DNA of 46,918 nucleotides from Sphingomonadales bacterium (GTDB lineage Bacteria; Bacteroidota; Bacteroidia; UBA7662): NCBI GenBank assembly GCA_016872215.1, contig VHAX01000016.1, positions 1 to 46,918 of the forward strand, read 5' to 3'. Shown piece by piece: positions 35,756 to 44,030 of this stretch (position 1 is its first letter; each line of letters starts with the position of its first letter). The notes under the pieces were generated by a model. It saw only the letters and a program-made list of their open reading frames with translations, ran no database searches and was not told where the DNA came from. The position numbers and the translations under genes were made by a program.

Positions 35756-36537
35756 TGGAAAGACGAGGAACAGACCGCAAGTTGGCACTGGTGACCGGCG
35801 CCACGTCCGGTATTGGAGAGGCTGTTGCCTGCAAGCTTGCTGCTACAGGATGGGATTTGGTGGTGACAGGCCGCAGGGCGGATCGTCTTCATGCTCTTTC
35901 GAAGGAGCTCGCGGGAGGCGATCGGCAGGTTCAGGTACTTCCCCTCGTGTTCGACGTGTGTGACGAAGCTGCAACTTTCGCAGCATTGGAGGGGCTAGAT
36001 GAGGCATGGCAGACGGTTGATCTGTTGGTCAACAACGCCGGTTTATCACAAAGCCTGGAGCCTGTGCATCGTCAGGATCCGGCGGATTGGGATCGGATGA
36101 TCGATACCAACATTAAGGGTCTGCTGCGGGTGAGCCGGGTGGTGGCCCCTTGGATGCGCCGAAGAGGCATAGGACACATCATCAATCTGGGTTCAATTGC
36201 CGGAAAGGAAGTATATGCCAACGGCGCTGTTTATTGCGCCACCAAGCACGCGGTGGAGGCCATCACACGTTCAATGCGCTTGGAGTTGAACCCCGACGGC
36301 ATCAAGGTGGGCCTCATTGCGCCGGGATTGGTGGAAACCGAATTTTCCGTGGTGCGCTTCAAGGGCGACCTCCAGCGGGCCGCAGCGGTCTACCAGGGTC
36401 TAGAACCTCTCTTGGCAGATGACATTGCAGACGCCGTTTGGTATATGGCCAGTCGCCCCCCTCATGTGCATGTGGCCGATATGCTCATACTGCCGGCGGC
36501 ACAGGCTTCCATAGGGCAGATTACCCGCCTTAACTAA
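35755..36537 (+). CDS. SDR-family NAD(P)-dependent oxidoreductase (YdfG-like)
   Basis: About 260 residues. Cofactor motif TGATSGIGEAVA and following Arg pair (TGRRADRL) suggest NADP(H) preference; NNAGLSQ, the catalytic Ser in NLGSIAGKEVY and YCATKHAVEAITRSM (Tyr-x3-Lys) complete the active site. IAPGLVETEFS is as in YdfG-type 3-hydroxy acid dehydrogenases. The substrate cannot be told. The ATG at 35755 overlaps the porT stop by one base (TGATG); a GTG one codon earlier is possible. It is convergent with dcd with a four-base overlap. Confidence 0.9.
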   Translation: MERRGTDRKLALVTGATSGIGEAVACKLAATGWDLVVTGRRADRLHALSKELAGGDRQVQVLPLVFDVCDEAATFAALEGLDEAWQTVDLLVNNAGLSQSLEPVHRQDPADWDRMIDTNIKGLLRVSRVVAPWMRRRGIGHIINLGSIAGKEVYANGAVYCATKHAVEAITRSMRLELNPDGIKVGLIAPGLVETEFSVVRFKGDLQRAAAVYQGLEPLLADDIADAVWYMASRPPHVHVADMLILPAAQASIGQITRLN

Positions 36538-37070
36538 AAGCGGTTTTTCCACATCTGGGAAGGCACCGGCTTGACCGACCGGTGGTTGTATTTCGCTGAT
36601 TTCTTTTGGCTGTAGGGCGTTTGGATTTCGCCGCTCACCAGGAAATAGATCAGCTGACCGATTGGCATACCTGCATAAATGCGGACGGGTTGGGTGCAGG
36701 AAATTTCGAGTGTCCAGGTATTGCAGAATCCTACGTCTCCCTTTCCGGCCGTGGCGTGGATGTCGATTCCCAGTCGGCCAACGGAGGATTTACCCTCCAG
36801 AAATGGCACATGTTTATGCGTTTCGGTATATTCCTCTGTCACTCCAAGGTAGAGAATGCCCGGATAGATCGTCAGACCCTCCTCTGGTATCAGCAGCTCC
36901 TCAATCGGGTTGTCGATCCGTGCATCGAGGATCCGGTGGTGATAAACGGCCAGGTAGCGTCCCAGGTGTACATCATAGGAATTAGTCCCCAGATTTTCGC
37001 GTCGAAAGGGTTCGATCAGGATGCTGCCCTCATCGATATGGCGTAGGATTTCTATGTCGGATAAAATCAT
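36534..37070 (-). CDS. dcd: dCTP deaminase
   Basis: 178 residues, trimeric dUTPase-fold enzyme turning dCTP into dUTP for thymidylate synthesis. Key blocks: LGTNSYDVHLG near residue 35, FLEGKSSVGRLGIDIHATAG and GFCNTWTLEISC with the catalytic Glu, then PIGQLIYFLV. The start is the ATG at 37070 (MILSDIEILRHID), the normal family opening; an in-frame ATG at 37094 adds eight residues. The bifunctional deaminase/dUTPase variant cannot be excluded by eye. Confidence 0.93.
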   Translation of the reverse strand: MILSDIEILRHIDEGSILIEPFRRENLGTNSYDVHLGRYLAVYHHRILDARIDNPIEELLIPEEGLTIYPGILYLGVTEEYTETHKHVPFLEGKSSVGRLGIDIHATAGKGDVGFCNTWTLEISCTQPVRIYAGMPIGQLIYFLVSGEIQTPYSQKKSAKYNHRSVKPVPSQMWKNRF

Positions 37071-37199
37071 TGGGGGTCGCGGTTTTGGCCTCAAAAATCG
37101 ATATTTTTACGATTGATTAAGCAGGAGGAACCCATTTTATATGCACGCACCCGTGACAGGTTGTCGGGCCGTCGGATGCTGATGATTGGCTGAGAATTC

Positions 37200-37598
37200 C
37201 CGCCCATGCAGGCGGGTGGCCACGGCACGCGGACACCTGTTCAGGACCCCGTCGCAGCTGTTGGGTAGTCTGGTAGCGGGCGACAAATACGACGTGCCTG
37301 CGGCCATCACCTGGTCGTATGGCGACCACAGCCTCGATGCGTTTACGGGCAACGATTTGTACTAATAGGCAATCAACCGATTGTAAGAATTAGAGGACGC
37401 AGTGTTGGTGCAGGGCGACGAATCATTGCTGCGAGCCTGGATGCGCTTGCAGTCATTCGACCATTTCTCCTATATGACTCAGGGCTTCGAAGAGCGCGGC
37501 GAAGTAAATCGGTTTAGTCCATATGAATCGGCTTCGAGACCTACAACAACTTTCTGAATGTGCTAATCGACCTCGAGCTACGCGTGCACCGAGGGTAA
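37200..37598 (+). pseudogene. Decayed GH57 glycoside hydrolase, C-terminal remnant
   Basis: Between dcd and the next ORF no intact gene exists, but translation in one plus-strand frame from 37201 gives the C-terminal part of a GH57 alpha-amylase-type enzyme: LFRTPSQL, DVPAAITWSYGD, AFTGNDLY, then AINRL, ELEDAV, LLRAWMRLQSFDHFSYMTQG and RFSPYES. It is interrupted by stops at 37363, 37366 and 37384. At about 37531 the homology jumps one frame and continues FETYNNFLNVLIDLELR to a stop at 37596-37598. At least three nonsense changes and a frameshift, and the missing N-terminal catalytic half, mean it is dead. Family assignment is from memory of the LQSFDHFYYM and NPYESPYEAF wording of Bacteroidota GH57 proteins. 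Confidence 0.72.
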
Positions 37599-37613
37599 AT
37601 ATCGGTATCCTTA

Positions 37614-38135
37614 TTATTCGTCTCCCAATGAATTTAGTCTGTGTTGCTCCCAATGGAGATGCTGTAGAATTTCTTGCCAGTCGGGCAGGTCGGTGGTGTC
37701 GAGAAAATGGAAAATTGCATGCGACCGCGATACCCTTCGGCTACCCCCATCGCCCTCAACGAAATAGAGGCAGAGGTCAACATCGGAGTAAATCGTATAT
37801 TTCGGAGTATGGATAATCTCTTCCCATTTTAGAGGAGGTGCATCCTGCTGATTTGAGGGATATTCCTCCGGTTGATTTGAGGATATAACATCCTTTTGAT
37901 TTGAAAAATGTTTTTTATGTCGATTTATATGAAATTCCTCTGGTGGATTTGTAGGAACTTTCCCCTGTAGATTTGGGGCTGTTTCCTCTTGCGTATCATC
38001 CAGAGCGTTTGGGTGGCGGAACCCGGTTATGTGGGAAATCAAGCCTCCTTCGTCGTCAAGCAGAACCTCCAGGTCTTCCAGAGTCAGATCCAGTAGGGTA
38101 ATGTGCTTGGGAAGCAGTTTGGGCATCCGTTTCAT
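37614..38135 (-). CDS. Hypothetical protein with eight-residue tandem repeats
   Basis: A 173-residue ORF of no family I recognise. Residues 1-50 are leucine-rich and acidic (HITLLDLTLEDLEVLLDDEG). The middle holds six eight-residue units, each starting with Asn (NQKDVISS, NQPEEYPS, NQQDAPPL and three more divergent ones), encoded by a 24-nt tandem repeat. The C-terminal 65 residues (YTIYSDVDLCLYFVEGD, FHFLDTTDLPDW) look globular. There is no signal peptide. The neighbourhood is a decayed GH57 gene on one side and a WD40 gene on the other. It may be a young or lineage-specific gene; expression is unproven. Confidence 0.5.
   Translation of the reverse strand: MKRMPKLLPKHITLLDLTLEDLEVLLDDEGGLISHITGFRHPNALDDTQEETAPNLQGKVPTNPPEEFHINRHKKHFSNQKDVISSNQPEEYPSNQQDAPPLKWEEIIHTPKYTIYSDVDLCLYFVEGDGGSRRVSRSHAIFHFLDTTDLPDWQEILQHLHWEQHRLNSLGDE
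37830..37973 (-). repeat. Six tandem 24-nt coding repeats
   Basis: Six contiguous 24-base units at 37830, 37854, 37878, 37902, 37926 and 37950, each ending GATT on the plus strand (AATC at the start of the coding unit). The units are in phase with the codons, so each adds eight residues beginning with Asn. The three units nearest 37830 are most alike; the others are more diverged. Confidence 0.8.
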
Positions 38136-38176
38136 TATGCAACAATAAGTGTTGCGATATTAAATGGTGATTAATT

Positions 38177-38211
38177 CTGTCGAAATATCCTGTTTTGGGT
38201 ATCCTCGACAG
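38177..38211. repeat. Stem-loop between the WD40 gene and the repeat ORF
   Basis: CTGTCGA (38177-38183) pairs with TCGACAG (38205-38211), and inside it ATATCC (38185-38190) pairs with GGGTAT (38197-38202) around TGTTTT. A smaller hairpin GCAACA/TGTTGC lies at 38139-38155. No T tract follows on the minus strand, so terminator function is uncertain. Confidence 0.4.
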
Positions 38212-38242
38212 TTGACACAGGTGAGGGTCGAAAAATATGTCA

Positions 38243-39241
38243 TCAATTTGCCAAATCGGGCTGGCTGAACTGCCAAACCCGAATTTTACGGTCATCGCCG
38301 GCACTCAGCAAGTGGCGTTGCCCGGGCATCCATAGAAGGCGGTTCACCGAGTGTGTATGGGCATGTTGTGGAAAATGCTCTCTATTGATCACCCTGCGCA
38401 GTTCCAGCGAATGGGCATCCCAGAGCCTTATTTCTTTGTCACGCCCCGCACTGCCCACCCATCCGCATTCGGGAATGGCTACGAGATGGTTGAGGGTGCC
38501 CATATGTGCAGGAAAGCGACCGAGCAGTTTGCCACTTTCGGTTTCCCAGACAGCGAGATGGGCATCGCGCGATCCGCTGAGCAGGTATTTTCCTCCAACG
38601 AGGAAGAGCAGGCTGAAGACCGACAGGGTGTGACCCACGAATTCCTGCAGGATCTCGCCTTTTTCACCCGTGAGGCGGATCTTCCCGTCGCTGCTGCCCG
38701 AGGCGAGGTGTGGGGCTGAGGGGTGGGTCGACAAACAACGCAGTGCGCTTGGGGCCAGCGCAAAGGCAGCATCGATGCTCGGAAAACGGTCCTCTAGGTT
38801 CCAGCGCAGAAGCCGGCCATCACCATGGGCCGACCAAAGCCAGTTACCCATAAATTGCAGATCGTGGATTGGAGTTTTGCCCGTGGCAACCCCATTTGAT
38901 ACGGGTGTCGGCCATCCGGGAGCGGATATGGAGCCGTGTATATCCCCTATTTCGGTTGATGAATAAGGGAGGTGGCTGTATGAGTCAGAGAAAATAGAAT
39001 GCAATTCCCCGTTGCGGCCACCTGCCAGCCAGCCAGCGTGATGGGCTGATGGGGGTAAAAGGATGTAAATACCACTGTTGAGTCGAAACATGGCCTTTCC
39101 CGGGTTGTGGGGCTGCGAAGTATTCCAGGCTACGACTATCCCGTCGCCCCCGGCACTCACCGCTTGCCCGTTGGCCCCTGCGGCGAGGGTATAGACAGCG
39201 TCGCGGTGGCCGGGCCACTGAAATAGGGGATAAATCTCCAT
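38243..39241 (-). CDS. WD40-repeat beta-propeller protein
   Basis: 332 residues made of about seven WD40 blades. Recognisable blade phrases include GHRDAVYTLAAGANGQAVSA, HDLQFMGNWLWSAHGDGRLL, LASGSSDGKIRL, GHTLSVFSLLFLVG, LLSGSRDAHLAVWE, VGSAGRDKEIRLWD and LLSAGDDRKIRVWQ. There is no signal peptide, so it is probably a cytoplasmic scaffold for protein binding. I use the ATG at 39241 (MEIYPLFQWPGHRDAV), the natural start of the first blade. It is divergent from the phosphopantetheinyl transferase gene with nine bases between the starts. Confidence 0.9.
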   Translation of the reverse strand: MEIYPLFQWPGHRDAVYTLAAGANGQAVSAGGDGIVVAWNTSQPHNPGKAMFRLNSGIYILLPPSAHHAGWLAGGRNGELHSIFSDSYSHLPYSSTEIGDIHGSISAPGWPTPVSNGVATGKTPIHDLQFMGNWLWSAHGDGRLLRWNLEDRFPSIDAAFALAPSALRCLSTHPSAPHLASGSSDGKIRLTGEKGEILQEFVGHTLSVFSLLFLVGGKYLLSGSRDAHLAVWETESGKLLGRFPAHMGTLNHLVAIPECGWVGSAGRDKEIRLWDAHSLELRRVINREHFPQHAHTHSVNRLLWMPGQRHLLSAGDDRKIRVWQFSQPDLAN

Positions 39242-39250
39242 TTTTGCAGA

Positions 39251-39964
39251 ATGACAAAGATACCCACAGCTACGCCCAAATCTGCCTCGGTCGATTGGAT
39301 CTGTGAGGCCGGACAAGGCGGGCAGCTTAGGGTTGCTTCTTTGGCGTTGCCCGATTTTGAGGATCTGCCCGACCCATCTGCCTGGTTATCAACCTCTCTG
39401 CTCACCGAATGGGGACAGTTGAAGCAAAAGGAAAGGCGTCGGGAGTGGGTGGCCACCCGTTGGATGCTGTTTTCCTGGCTTCAAAAGGAGTTGGTGGATG
39501 CCTTCGGGGGCGGCGAATCCCGGTTGCACCTCGAACGAACGCCGAACGGGCAACTGCTATTGCCTTTTGCGCCCGATTGGGGGGTCTCGGTGAGCCATTG
39601 CCCGGGATATGCGGCCATCTTGTTGGCTCCCGGGCGGGTTGGGGTTGATGTGGAGCGCTATCGCTCACAGGTGCATCGCCTGTCTGATCGTTATTTGGAT
39701 GCATCAGAACAGTACATCCTGGGGCAGGATACGGCTGGGCTCACATTGGGCTGGGTGGTGAAGGAGGCGGTATTCAAATGGATTGGCGGCGGTGGAATTG
39801 CGTTTCGTGACGCTATACGAATCGAGTCGATGCATTCGGATCCGGGGAAGGTGCAAGTTAGTGTCAGGGTGGCGGGCCAACCAGACGCGGCGGTTTTATG
39901 TGTACGCTATGATGAACAGCCCGTGCTGGAGCGGGTATGTGCCTGGGTGGTGGAAGGGCAGTGA
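39251..39964 (+). CDS. 4'-phosphopantetheinyl transferase superfamily protein (Sfp type)
   Basis: A 237-residue enzyme that would transfer the phosphopantetheine arm from CoA to a carrier-protein serine. Motifs: RTPNGQLLLPF near residue 96, VSVSHCPGYAAILL, the magnesium site GVDVERY and the WVVKEAVFKW helix. These are the Sfp/HetI-type signatures. No polyketide or NRPS gene is near, so the likely target is an ordinary acyl carrier protein. The start is nine bases from the divergent WD40 start, so the two promoters must overlap the coding ends or use leaderless transcripts. Confidence 0.88.
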   Translation: MTKIPTATPKSASVDWICEAGQGGQLRVASLALPDFEDLPDPSAWLSTSLLTEWGQLKQKERRREWVATRWMLFSWLQKELVDAFGGGESRLHLERTPNGQLLLPFAPDWGVSVSHCPGYAAILLAPGRVGVDVERYRSQVHRLSDRYLDASEQYILGQDTAGLTLGWVVKEAVFKWIGGGGIAFRDAIRIESMHSDPGKVQVSVRVAGQPDAAVLCVRYDEQPVLERVCAWVVEGQ

Positions 39965-40093
39965 ATTCGGGACGATGCTACAATTTTTGTGCAATAATTA
40001 TCGATTTTCGGCTGACTATAAAAAAAAAGGGCAGGAATGATGTTTTTCTTATTTTTAGGAAATCTGCACCAATCCGATCACAATCAATAACTT

Positions 40094-40171
40094 ATGTCAT
40101 CGAATAATTTGAATAACGGTGAAATCCTCCTTTATCAAAATCAGGGGGTGATGGAATTTGAGGCTCAGTGA
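40094..40171 (+). pseudogene. RhuM-like N-terminal fragment
   Basis: A 25-codon frame from the ATG at 40094 to the TGA at 40169-40171. Residues NNLNNGEILLYQNQG resemble the first residues of RhuM/virulence-type proteins, which typically open with a short NGEI-IYQ phrase. The wording then stops matching and a stop codon follows, so only the N-terminus would survive. It overlaps the last codons of dnaG on the other strand. The likeness is short and could be chance. The rest of 39965-40093 shows nothing. Confidence 0.3.
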
Positions 40172-42123
40172 CTCACCACAGTGCCCAGTGTACGGCTCAG
40201 GTTGCTGTGCATCTCCTTGTAAATCACAAAATTCTCTAGGATTTCCGGGGTTTCTAGGCCCGAATCGGTAGCTTGTTTCATTTCCTGCAGGGTTTCATGC
40301 ATCAGTCGGATCACCTTTTTCATATTCACCCGGTTGAGGGCATTTAATACATCCTCCAGCAGTCGGTCCTCCGGTAGGGGCACCTCAATCTGAAACTTCT
40401 CGCTCCAATGTCTACTGATATTGTACTGCTTGCTGGCGAGACGAGCCGCAAGTTTGCGCACCGATTCATCGGGGTGGTTTAGAAGCTCGTACGTGGCCGG
40501 ACAAGAGCGATCGCGCTTCCACCGCTCTTCATAACAACGGAAAATTATCTCCAGGAAGGGGTTGTCCCAATTCACCTCATCGAGGGTGTCTACCACCATT
40601 CCCACCACGGATCGCCCGTCACGGACCTCATGCGTGGCACTCTGTAAGAGTAACCGAATCACATCCTCTTCCTGGTGCTCGTCGCTCAACAGTGTCTGCC
40701 GATCATTACCCAAAGCGGTATCGGGAAGATCAGGTTCGGTGCCGGACGTGGTCGTTGGTGTGGGGAGCGAATCGAGTGCAGCCCGACGGTCATCGGGTCG
40801 GCCCTGTGTAGCCTTAGTGATCCTTGCGCGGTTCACGGCATCCACAAACACCGACTCTGCCACGCCGGTGCGGGCCGCAATATCGGTGCAGTAGGTCGAC
40901 CGCTTGAGGGGATCTGATATGCAGGCGATGGTGCCAGCGAGGTCGCGCAGCATTTCTGCCTTTTTGAGCGGGTCGTCGCCACTCTCTGAAATCAGCATCT
41001 CGGTTTTAAAGCGTAGGAAATCGCGCGCTTCTTCTTGCAAATACGCTTGGAAGGCACCGGTACCGAGTTTCCGGCAGTAGCTGTCTGGGTCTTCACCCTC
41101 GGGGAGGGTCACCACAAACACGTTGAGGTCGGCCTCCAGTAGGATGTCAACCCCCCGAATCGCTGCTTTTTGTCCGGCTTCGTCCCCGTCATACACCAGG
41201 GTCACCCGCGGGGTAAGTCGGCCCAGCAGTCGCGCTTGTCGCTGCGTGAGTGCCGTTCCACTGCTGGCCACCACCTCTTCGATTCCCGATTGCACGAGAG
41301 TGAGCAGGTCGATGTAGCCCTCCACCAGGTAGGTGTTTTCTTTTTTCTGGATCGCCTTGCGGGCCTGAAACAGGCCGTATAGGCCATCGCCCTTGGAGTA
41401 GATGAGGGTTTCTGGTGAGTTGAGGTACTTCGCTTCTTTTTTGTCGTTGCGCAGGCTGCGCGCTCCGAACGCGATGATTTTGCCGCTGAGGTTATAGAAG
41501 GGAAACATAACACGGCCCCGGAAGCGGTCGAATCCTTGTCCTTGTTCATTCCGTGCGGTGAGTCCAGCCGCCGTAGTCTCTTCTTCGCTGTAGCCGGCCT
41601 CCGTGGCCATGCGCAGGAATGCGTCGCGGGCGTCGCGGCTGTATCCCAGACCAAATGCGTTCATAGTGTCTGGGGCGAGTCCACGCTCGCGGAAGTAGCT
41701 GAGGCCTATGGCTTGTCCCTCTTCGCTGTCATGCAGCAGCCTCCGGTAAAAGGCACCAGCCAGCTCATGTAGGTCGTAGAGGCGATCACGTTCGCTTTTA
41801 CGTACCCGTTCCGCCTCGCTGTCGGCCGAAATCTCTTCCTCTACAATAATATTATAGCGTCCGGCCAGCCAGCGAATGGCATCGGGATATGACAGGTGGT
41901 CGTGGTCCATTAAAAAGCCCACTGCATTGCCTGATGCGCCGCAACCGAAACACTTGTAGAGGTTTTTGGCGGGGGTTACTACAAACGAAGGGGTTTTTTC
42001 CTGATGGAACGGACAATTGCCGATCCAGTTGGTGCCTTTTTTTTTGAGAGTCACGAACTCCCCGATTACCTCTTCGAGGCGAACCGATTCCATAATCTGG
42101 TTGATGCTGCTGCGGGTAATCAA
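40165..42123 (-). CDS. dnaG: DNA primase DnaG
   Basis: 652 residues. The N-terminal CHC2 zinc finger has CPFH near residue 38 and CFGCG near 58. The Toprim domain shows VEGYIDLLTL and VYDGDEAGQKAAIRG near residues 265-320. The C-terminal 200 residues are the less conserved helicase-binding region (LLEDVLNALNRVNMKKVI). It makes RNA primers at the replication fork. The start is TTG at 42123 (MITRSSINQIMESVRLEEVI), which aligns with the normal family N-terminus; no ATG is available nearby. Confidence 0.95.
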   Translation of the reverse strand: MITRSSINQIMESVRLEEVIGEFVTLKKKGTNWIGNCPFHQEKTPSFVVTPAKNLYKCFGCGASGNAVGFLMDHDHLSYPDAIRWLAGRYNIIVEEEISADSEAERVRKSERDRLYDLHELAGAFYRRLLHDSEEGQAIGLSYFRERGLAPDTMNAFGLGYSRDARDAFLRMATEAGYSEEETTAAGLTARNEQGQGFDRFRGRVMFPFYNLSGKIIAFGARSLRNDKKEAKYLNSPETLIYSKGDGLYGLFQARKAIQKKENTYLVEGYIDLLTLVQSGIEEVVASSGTALTQRQARLLGRLTPRVTLVYDGDEAGQKAAIRGVDILLEADLNVFVVTLPEGEDPDSYCRKLGTGAFQAYLQEEARDFLRFKTEMLISESGDDPLKKAEMLRDLAGTIACISDPLKRSTYCTDIAARTGVAESVFVDAVNRARITKATQGRPDDRRAALDSLPTPTTTSGTEPDLPDTALGNDRQTLLSDEHQEEDVIRLLLQSATHEVRDGRSVVGMVVDTLDEVNWDNPFLEIIFRCYEERWKRDRSCPATYELLNHPDESVRKLAARLASKQYNISRHWSEKFQIEVPLPEDRLLEDVLNALNRVNMKKVIRLMHETLQEMKQATDSGLETPEILENFVIYKEMHSNLSRTLGTVVSH

Positions 42124-42165
42124 GGGGCGGAAGTGATAAGGAGAAGGAAGGAAAATTTACAGATA

Positions 42166-42173
42166 CAAAGGTA
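42166..42173 (-). promoter_or_regulatory. -7 box (TACCTTTG) of dnaG
   Basis: On the minus strand TACCTTTG matches TAnnTTTG, about 43 bases before the dnaG TTG. No good -33 element was seen. Confidence 0.45.
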
Positions 42174-42267
42174 CGAGTTGACCCGGAACGGAAAAGGGGG
42201 GAAGCACGGGGTAATACCTGCCGAAAATCGCCCGCTTCTGCCCCTGCTTACGTATGTTTGCAGATAA

Positions 42268-42292
42268 ATGTATGTACATAAGACCCATACAT
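42268..42292. repeat. Inverted repeat upstream of the DinB-like gene
   Basis: ATGTATG (42268-42274) and CATACAT (42286-42292) are exact inverted copies, and TATGTACATA (42271-42280) is itself a perfect palindrome. It lies 30 bases before the ATG at 42322, a plausible operator position. Confidence 0.4.
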
Positions 42293-42321
42293 GTAATATA
42301 ATATAATGTCATCGGTTTAGA

Positions 42322-42870
42322 ATGACAAACTGGACATCTGTAATCGACAAAATTACCGGGGAAGTGCTCAGAGAATTTGGGGCATTGACAAAGGAGGAGC
42401 TGAATTGGAAGCCAAATTCAGACACCTGGAGCATAGCCCAAAACCTGGATCATCTCATTGTGGTAAATGAATCATACAATCCTGTGTTCAAGTCCTTGAA
42501 TGATGAGACCTACAAAATACCCCTGCTCGCCCGAATGGGTTGGATCGTTTCATTCTTTGGGAAGATGATCCTGAATTCTGTGAGGGCCGACCGAAAAAGG
42601 AAGATGAAGACGTTTCCCATTTGGGAGCCTTCTGCAAGTGAAATAGGCGTGGACATAATGAAACGATTTGAGTTACATCAAGATCAGCTTAAACGCAAAA
42701 TAGAACAGTTGGTCAACTTTGTCGAGAGGGATGTTGTCATCTCTTCACCGGCCAGCAAAATAATCGTTTACAAATTAGAAACAGCCTTTCATATCATAGT
42801 TGAACATGAACGAAGACATTTGGAGCAGGCAAGGGAAGTATTGAGAATTTTAGCCGCAAAATCAAAATGA
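42322..42870 (+). CDS. DinB-family (DinB_2-like) protein
   Basis: A 182-residue four-helix-bundle protein of the DinB/YfiT superfamily. LNWKPNSDTWSIAQNLDHLI near residues 28-47 supplies the first metal-binding His, and FHIIVEHERRHLEQAREV near 155-172 the C-terminal His residues. These proteins bind a metal ion and often act as thiol transferases, in some lineages with bacillithiol. That would fit bshA at 3965, though this link is inference. The gene is more AT-rich than its neighbours and overlaps the next frame by four bases. Confidence 0.82.
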   Translation: MTNWTSVIDKITGEVLREFGALTKEELNWKPNSDTWSIAQNLDHLIVVNESYNPVFKSLNDETYKIPLLARMGWIVSFFGKMILNSVRADRKRKMKTFPIWEPSASEIGVDIMKRFELHQDQLKRKIEQLVNFVERDVVISSPASKIIVYKLETAFHIIVEHERRHLEQAREVLRILAAKSK

Positions 42871-42881
42871 CCATAATAAAA

Positions 42882-44030
42882 ATGAGATTCGCAACCAAAA
42901 CTATCCACGCAGGGGTTCATCCCGATCCGGTTACCGGAGCTATCATGACACCCATCTATCAGACCTCCACCTATGTGCAGGAGGCGCCCGGGCAGCACAA
43001 GGGCTATGCCTACGCCCGTGGCAAAAATCCCACACGGACCCAACTGGAGGCCAATCTCGCGGCGCTGGAGAATGCCGCTTACGGACTTTGTTTTTCGAGT
43101 GGTATGGGGGCCATCGACGCGGTCATCAAGCTTTTGCAACCTGGCGATGAGGTCATCGCGGGCGACGACCTATACGGGGGCAGCTATCGGATGTTCACCC
43201 AAATCTATGAGCGCCTCGGGATTCGCTTTCACTTCACCGATTTATCGGATGTTTCTCATGTTGCGGCGCAGGTGAACGAGCGCACCCGCCTGATATGGGC
43301 CGAAACACCCACCAACCCCACCCTCCGTATTGTGGATATTGTGGCATTGGCCCAATTGGCGCGGGGAGGCGGATTTCTGCTTGCGGTCGACAATACATTC
43401 GCATCGCCCTATCTGCAGAATCCGCTCGATTTGGGTGCCGATATAGTGATGCACAGCGTCACCAAATACCTGAGCGGACACAGCGATGTGGTGATGGGGG
43501 CGCTGATGGTGAATCAGGAGGAGTTGTATGCTCGACTGGCGTTTATCCTCAACAGCTGCGGTGCCAATCCCGGTCCGATGGACTCGTTTCTGGTCCTGCG
43601 TGGGGTCAAAACTCTGCACCTGCGCATGAAGGCCCATTGCGAAAATGCCGCAGCGGTGGCTCAATTTCTGCGTGAGCACCCCGCTGTGGGCCTGGTCTAT
43701 TACCCAGGGTTTAAAGACCACCCAGGGCATGAGGTGGCGGCGCGACAAATGCGGGGGTTCGGCGGTATGCTTTCGTTTACCTTAGGCAACGACGATGAAC
43801 AGGCTGCGCGCCAACTCGCCTCGTCGCTGAAGGTCTTTTCCCTCGCTGAGTCGCTGGGTGGGGTAGAGTCACTCGTGGGACATCCCGCCAGTATGACCCA
43901 TGCGAGCATACCCCGCGACCGACGGGTGGCCGCAGGTGTGGTCGACGGACTTCTGCGCCTGAGTGTGGGGGTGGAGGACGTAGAGGACCTGCTCGACGAT
44001 CTGCGGGCTGGATTGGACGGATTGGGGTGA
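42882..44030 (+). CDS. Cystathionine gamma-synthase/lyase family PLP enzyme
   Basis: A fold-type I PLP enzyme of the Cys/Met metabolism family, about 382 residues. Schiff-base Lys195 is in HSVTKYLSGHSDV; TIHAGVHPDP, TPIYQTSTYVQ, YAYARGKNPTRTQLE, CFSSGMGAIDAV and LAESLGGVESLVGHPASMTH are classic. It may be a gamma-synthase (MetB) or gamma-lyase; motif reading does not separate them. The ATG at 42882 (MRFATKTIHAG) is the family-like start; an ATG at 42867, overlapping the DinB stop, adds five residues. GTGA at 44027-44030 couples it to the following gene. Confidence 0.92.
   Translation: MRFATKTIHAGVHPDPVTGAIMTPIYQTSTYVQEAPGQHKGYAYARGKNPTRTQLEANLAALENAAYGLCFSSGMGAIDAVIKLLQPGDEVIAGDDLYGGSYRMFTQIYERLGIRFHFTDLSDVSHVAAQVNERTRLIWAETPTNPTLRIVDIVALAQLARGGGFLLAVDNTFASPYLQNPLDLGADIVMHSVTKYLSGHSDVVMGALMVNQEELYARLAFILNSCGANPGPMDSFLVLRGVKTLHLRMKAHCENAAAVAQFLREHPAVGLVYYPGFKDHPGHEVAARQMRGFGGMLSFTLGNDDEQAARQLASSLKVFSLAESLGGVESLVGHPASMTHASIPRDRRVAAGVVDGLLRLSVGVEDVEDLLDDLRAGLDGLG

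Noticed and set aside
37830-37973. CRISPR array
   Set aside because: Units are contiguous 24-mers without spacers and are in codon phase within an ORF.
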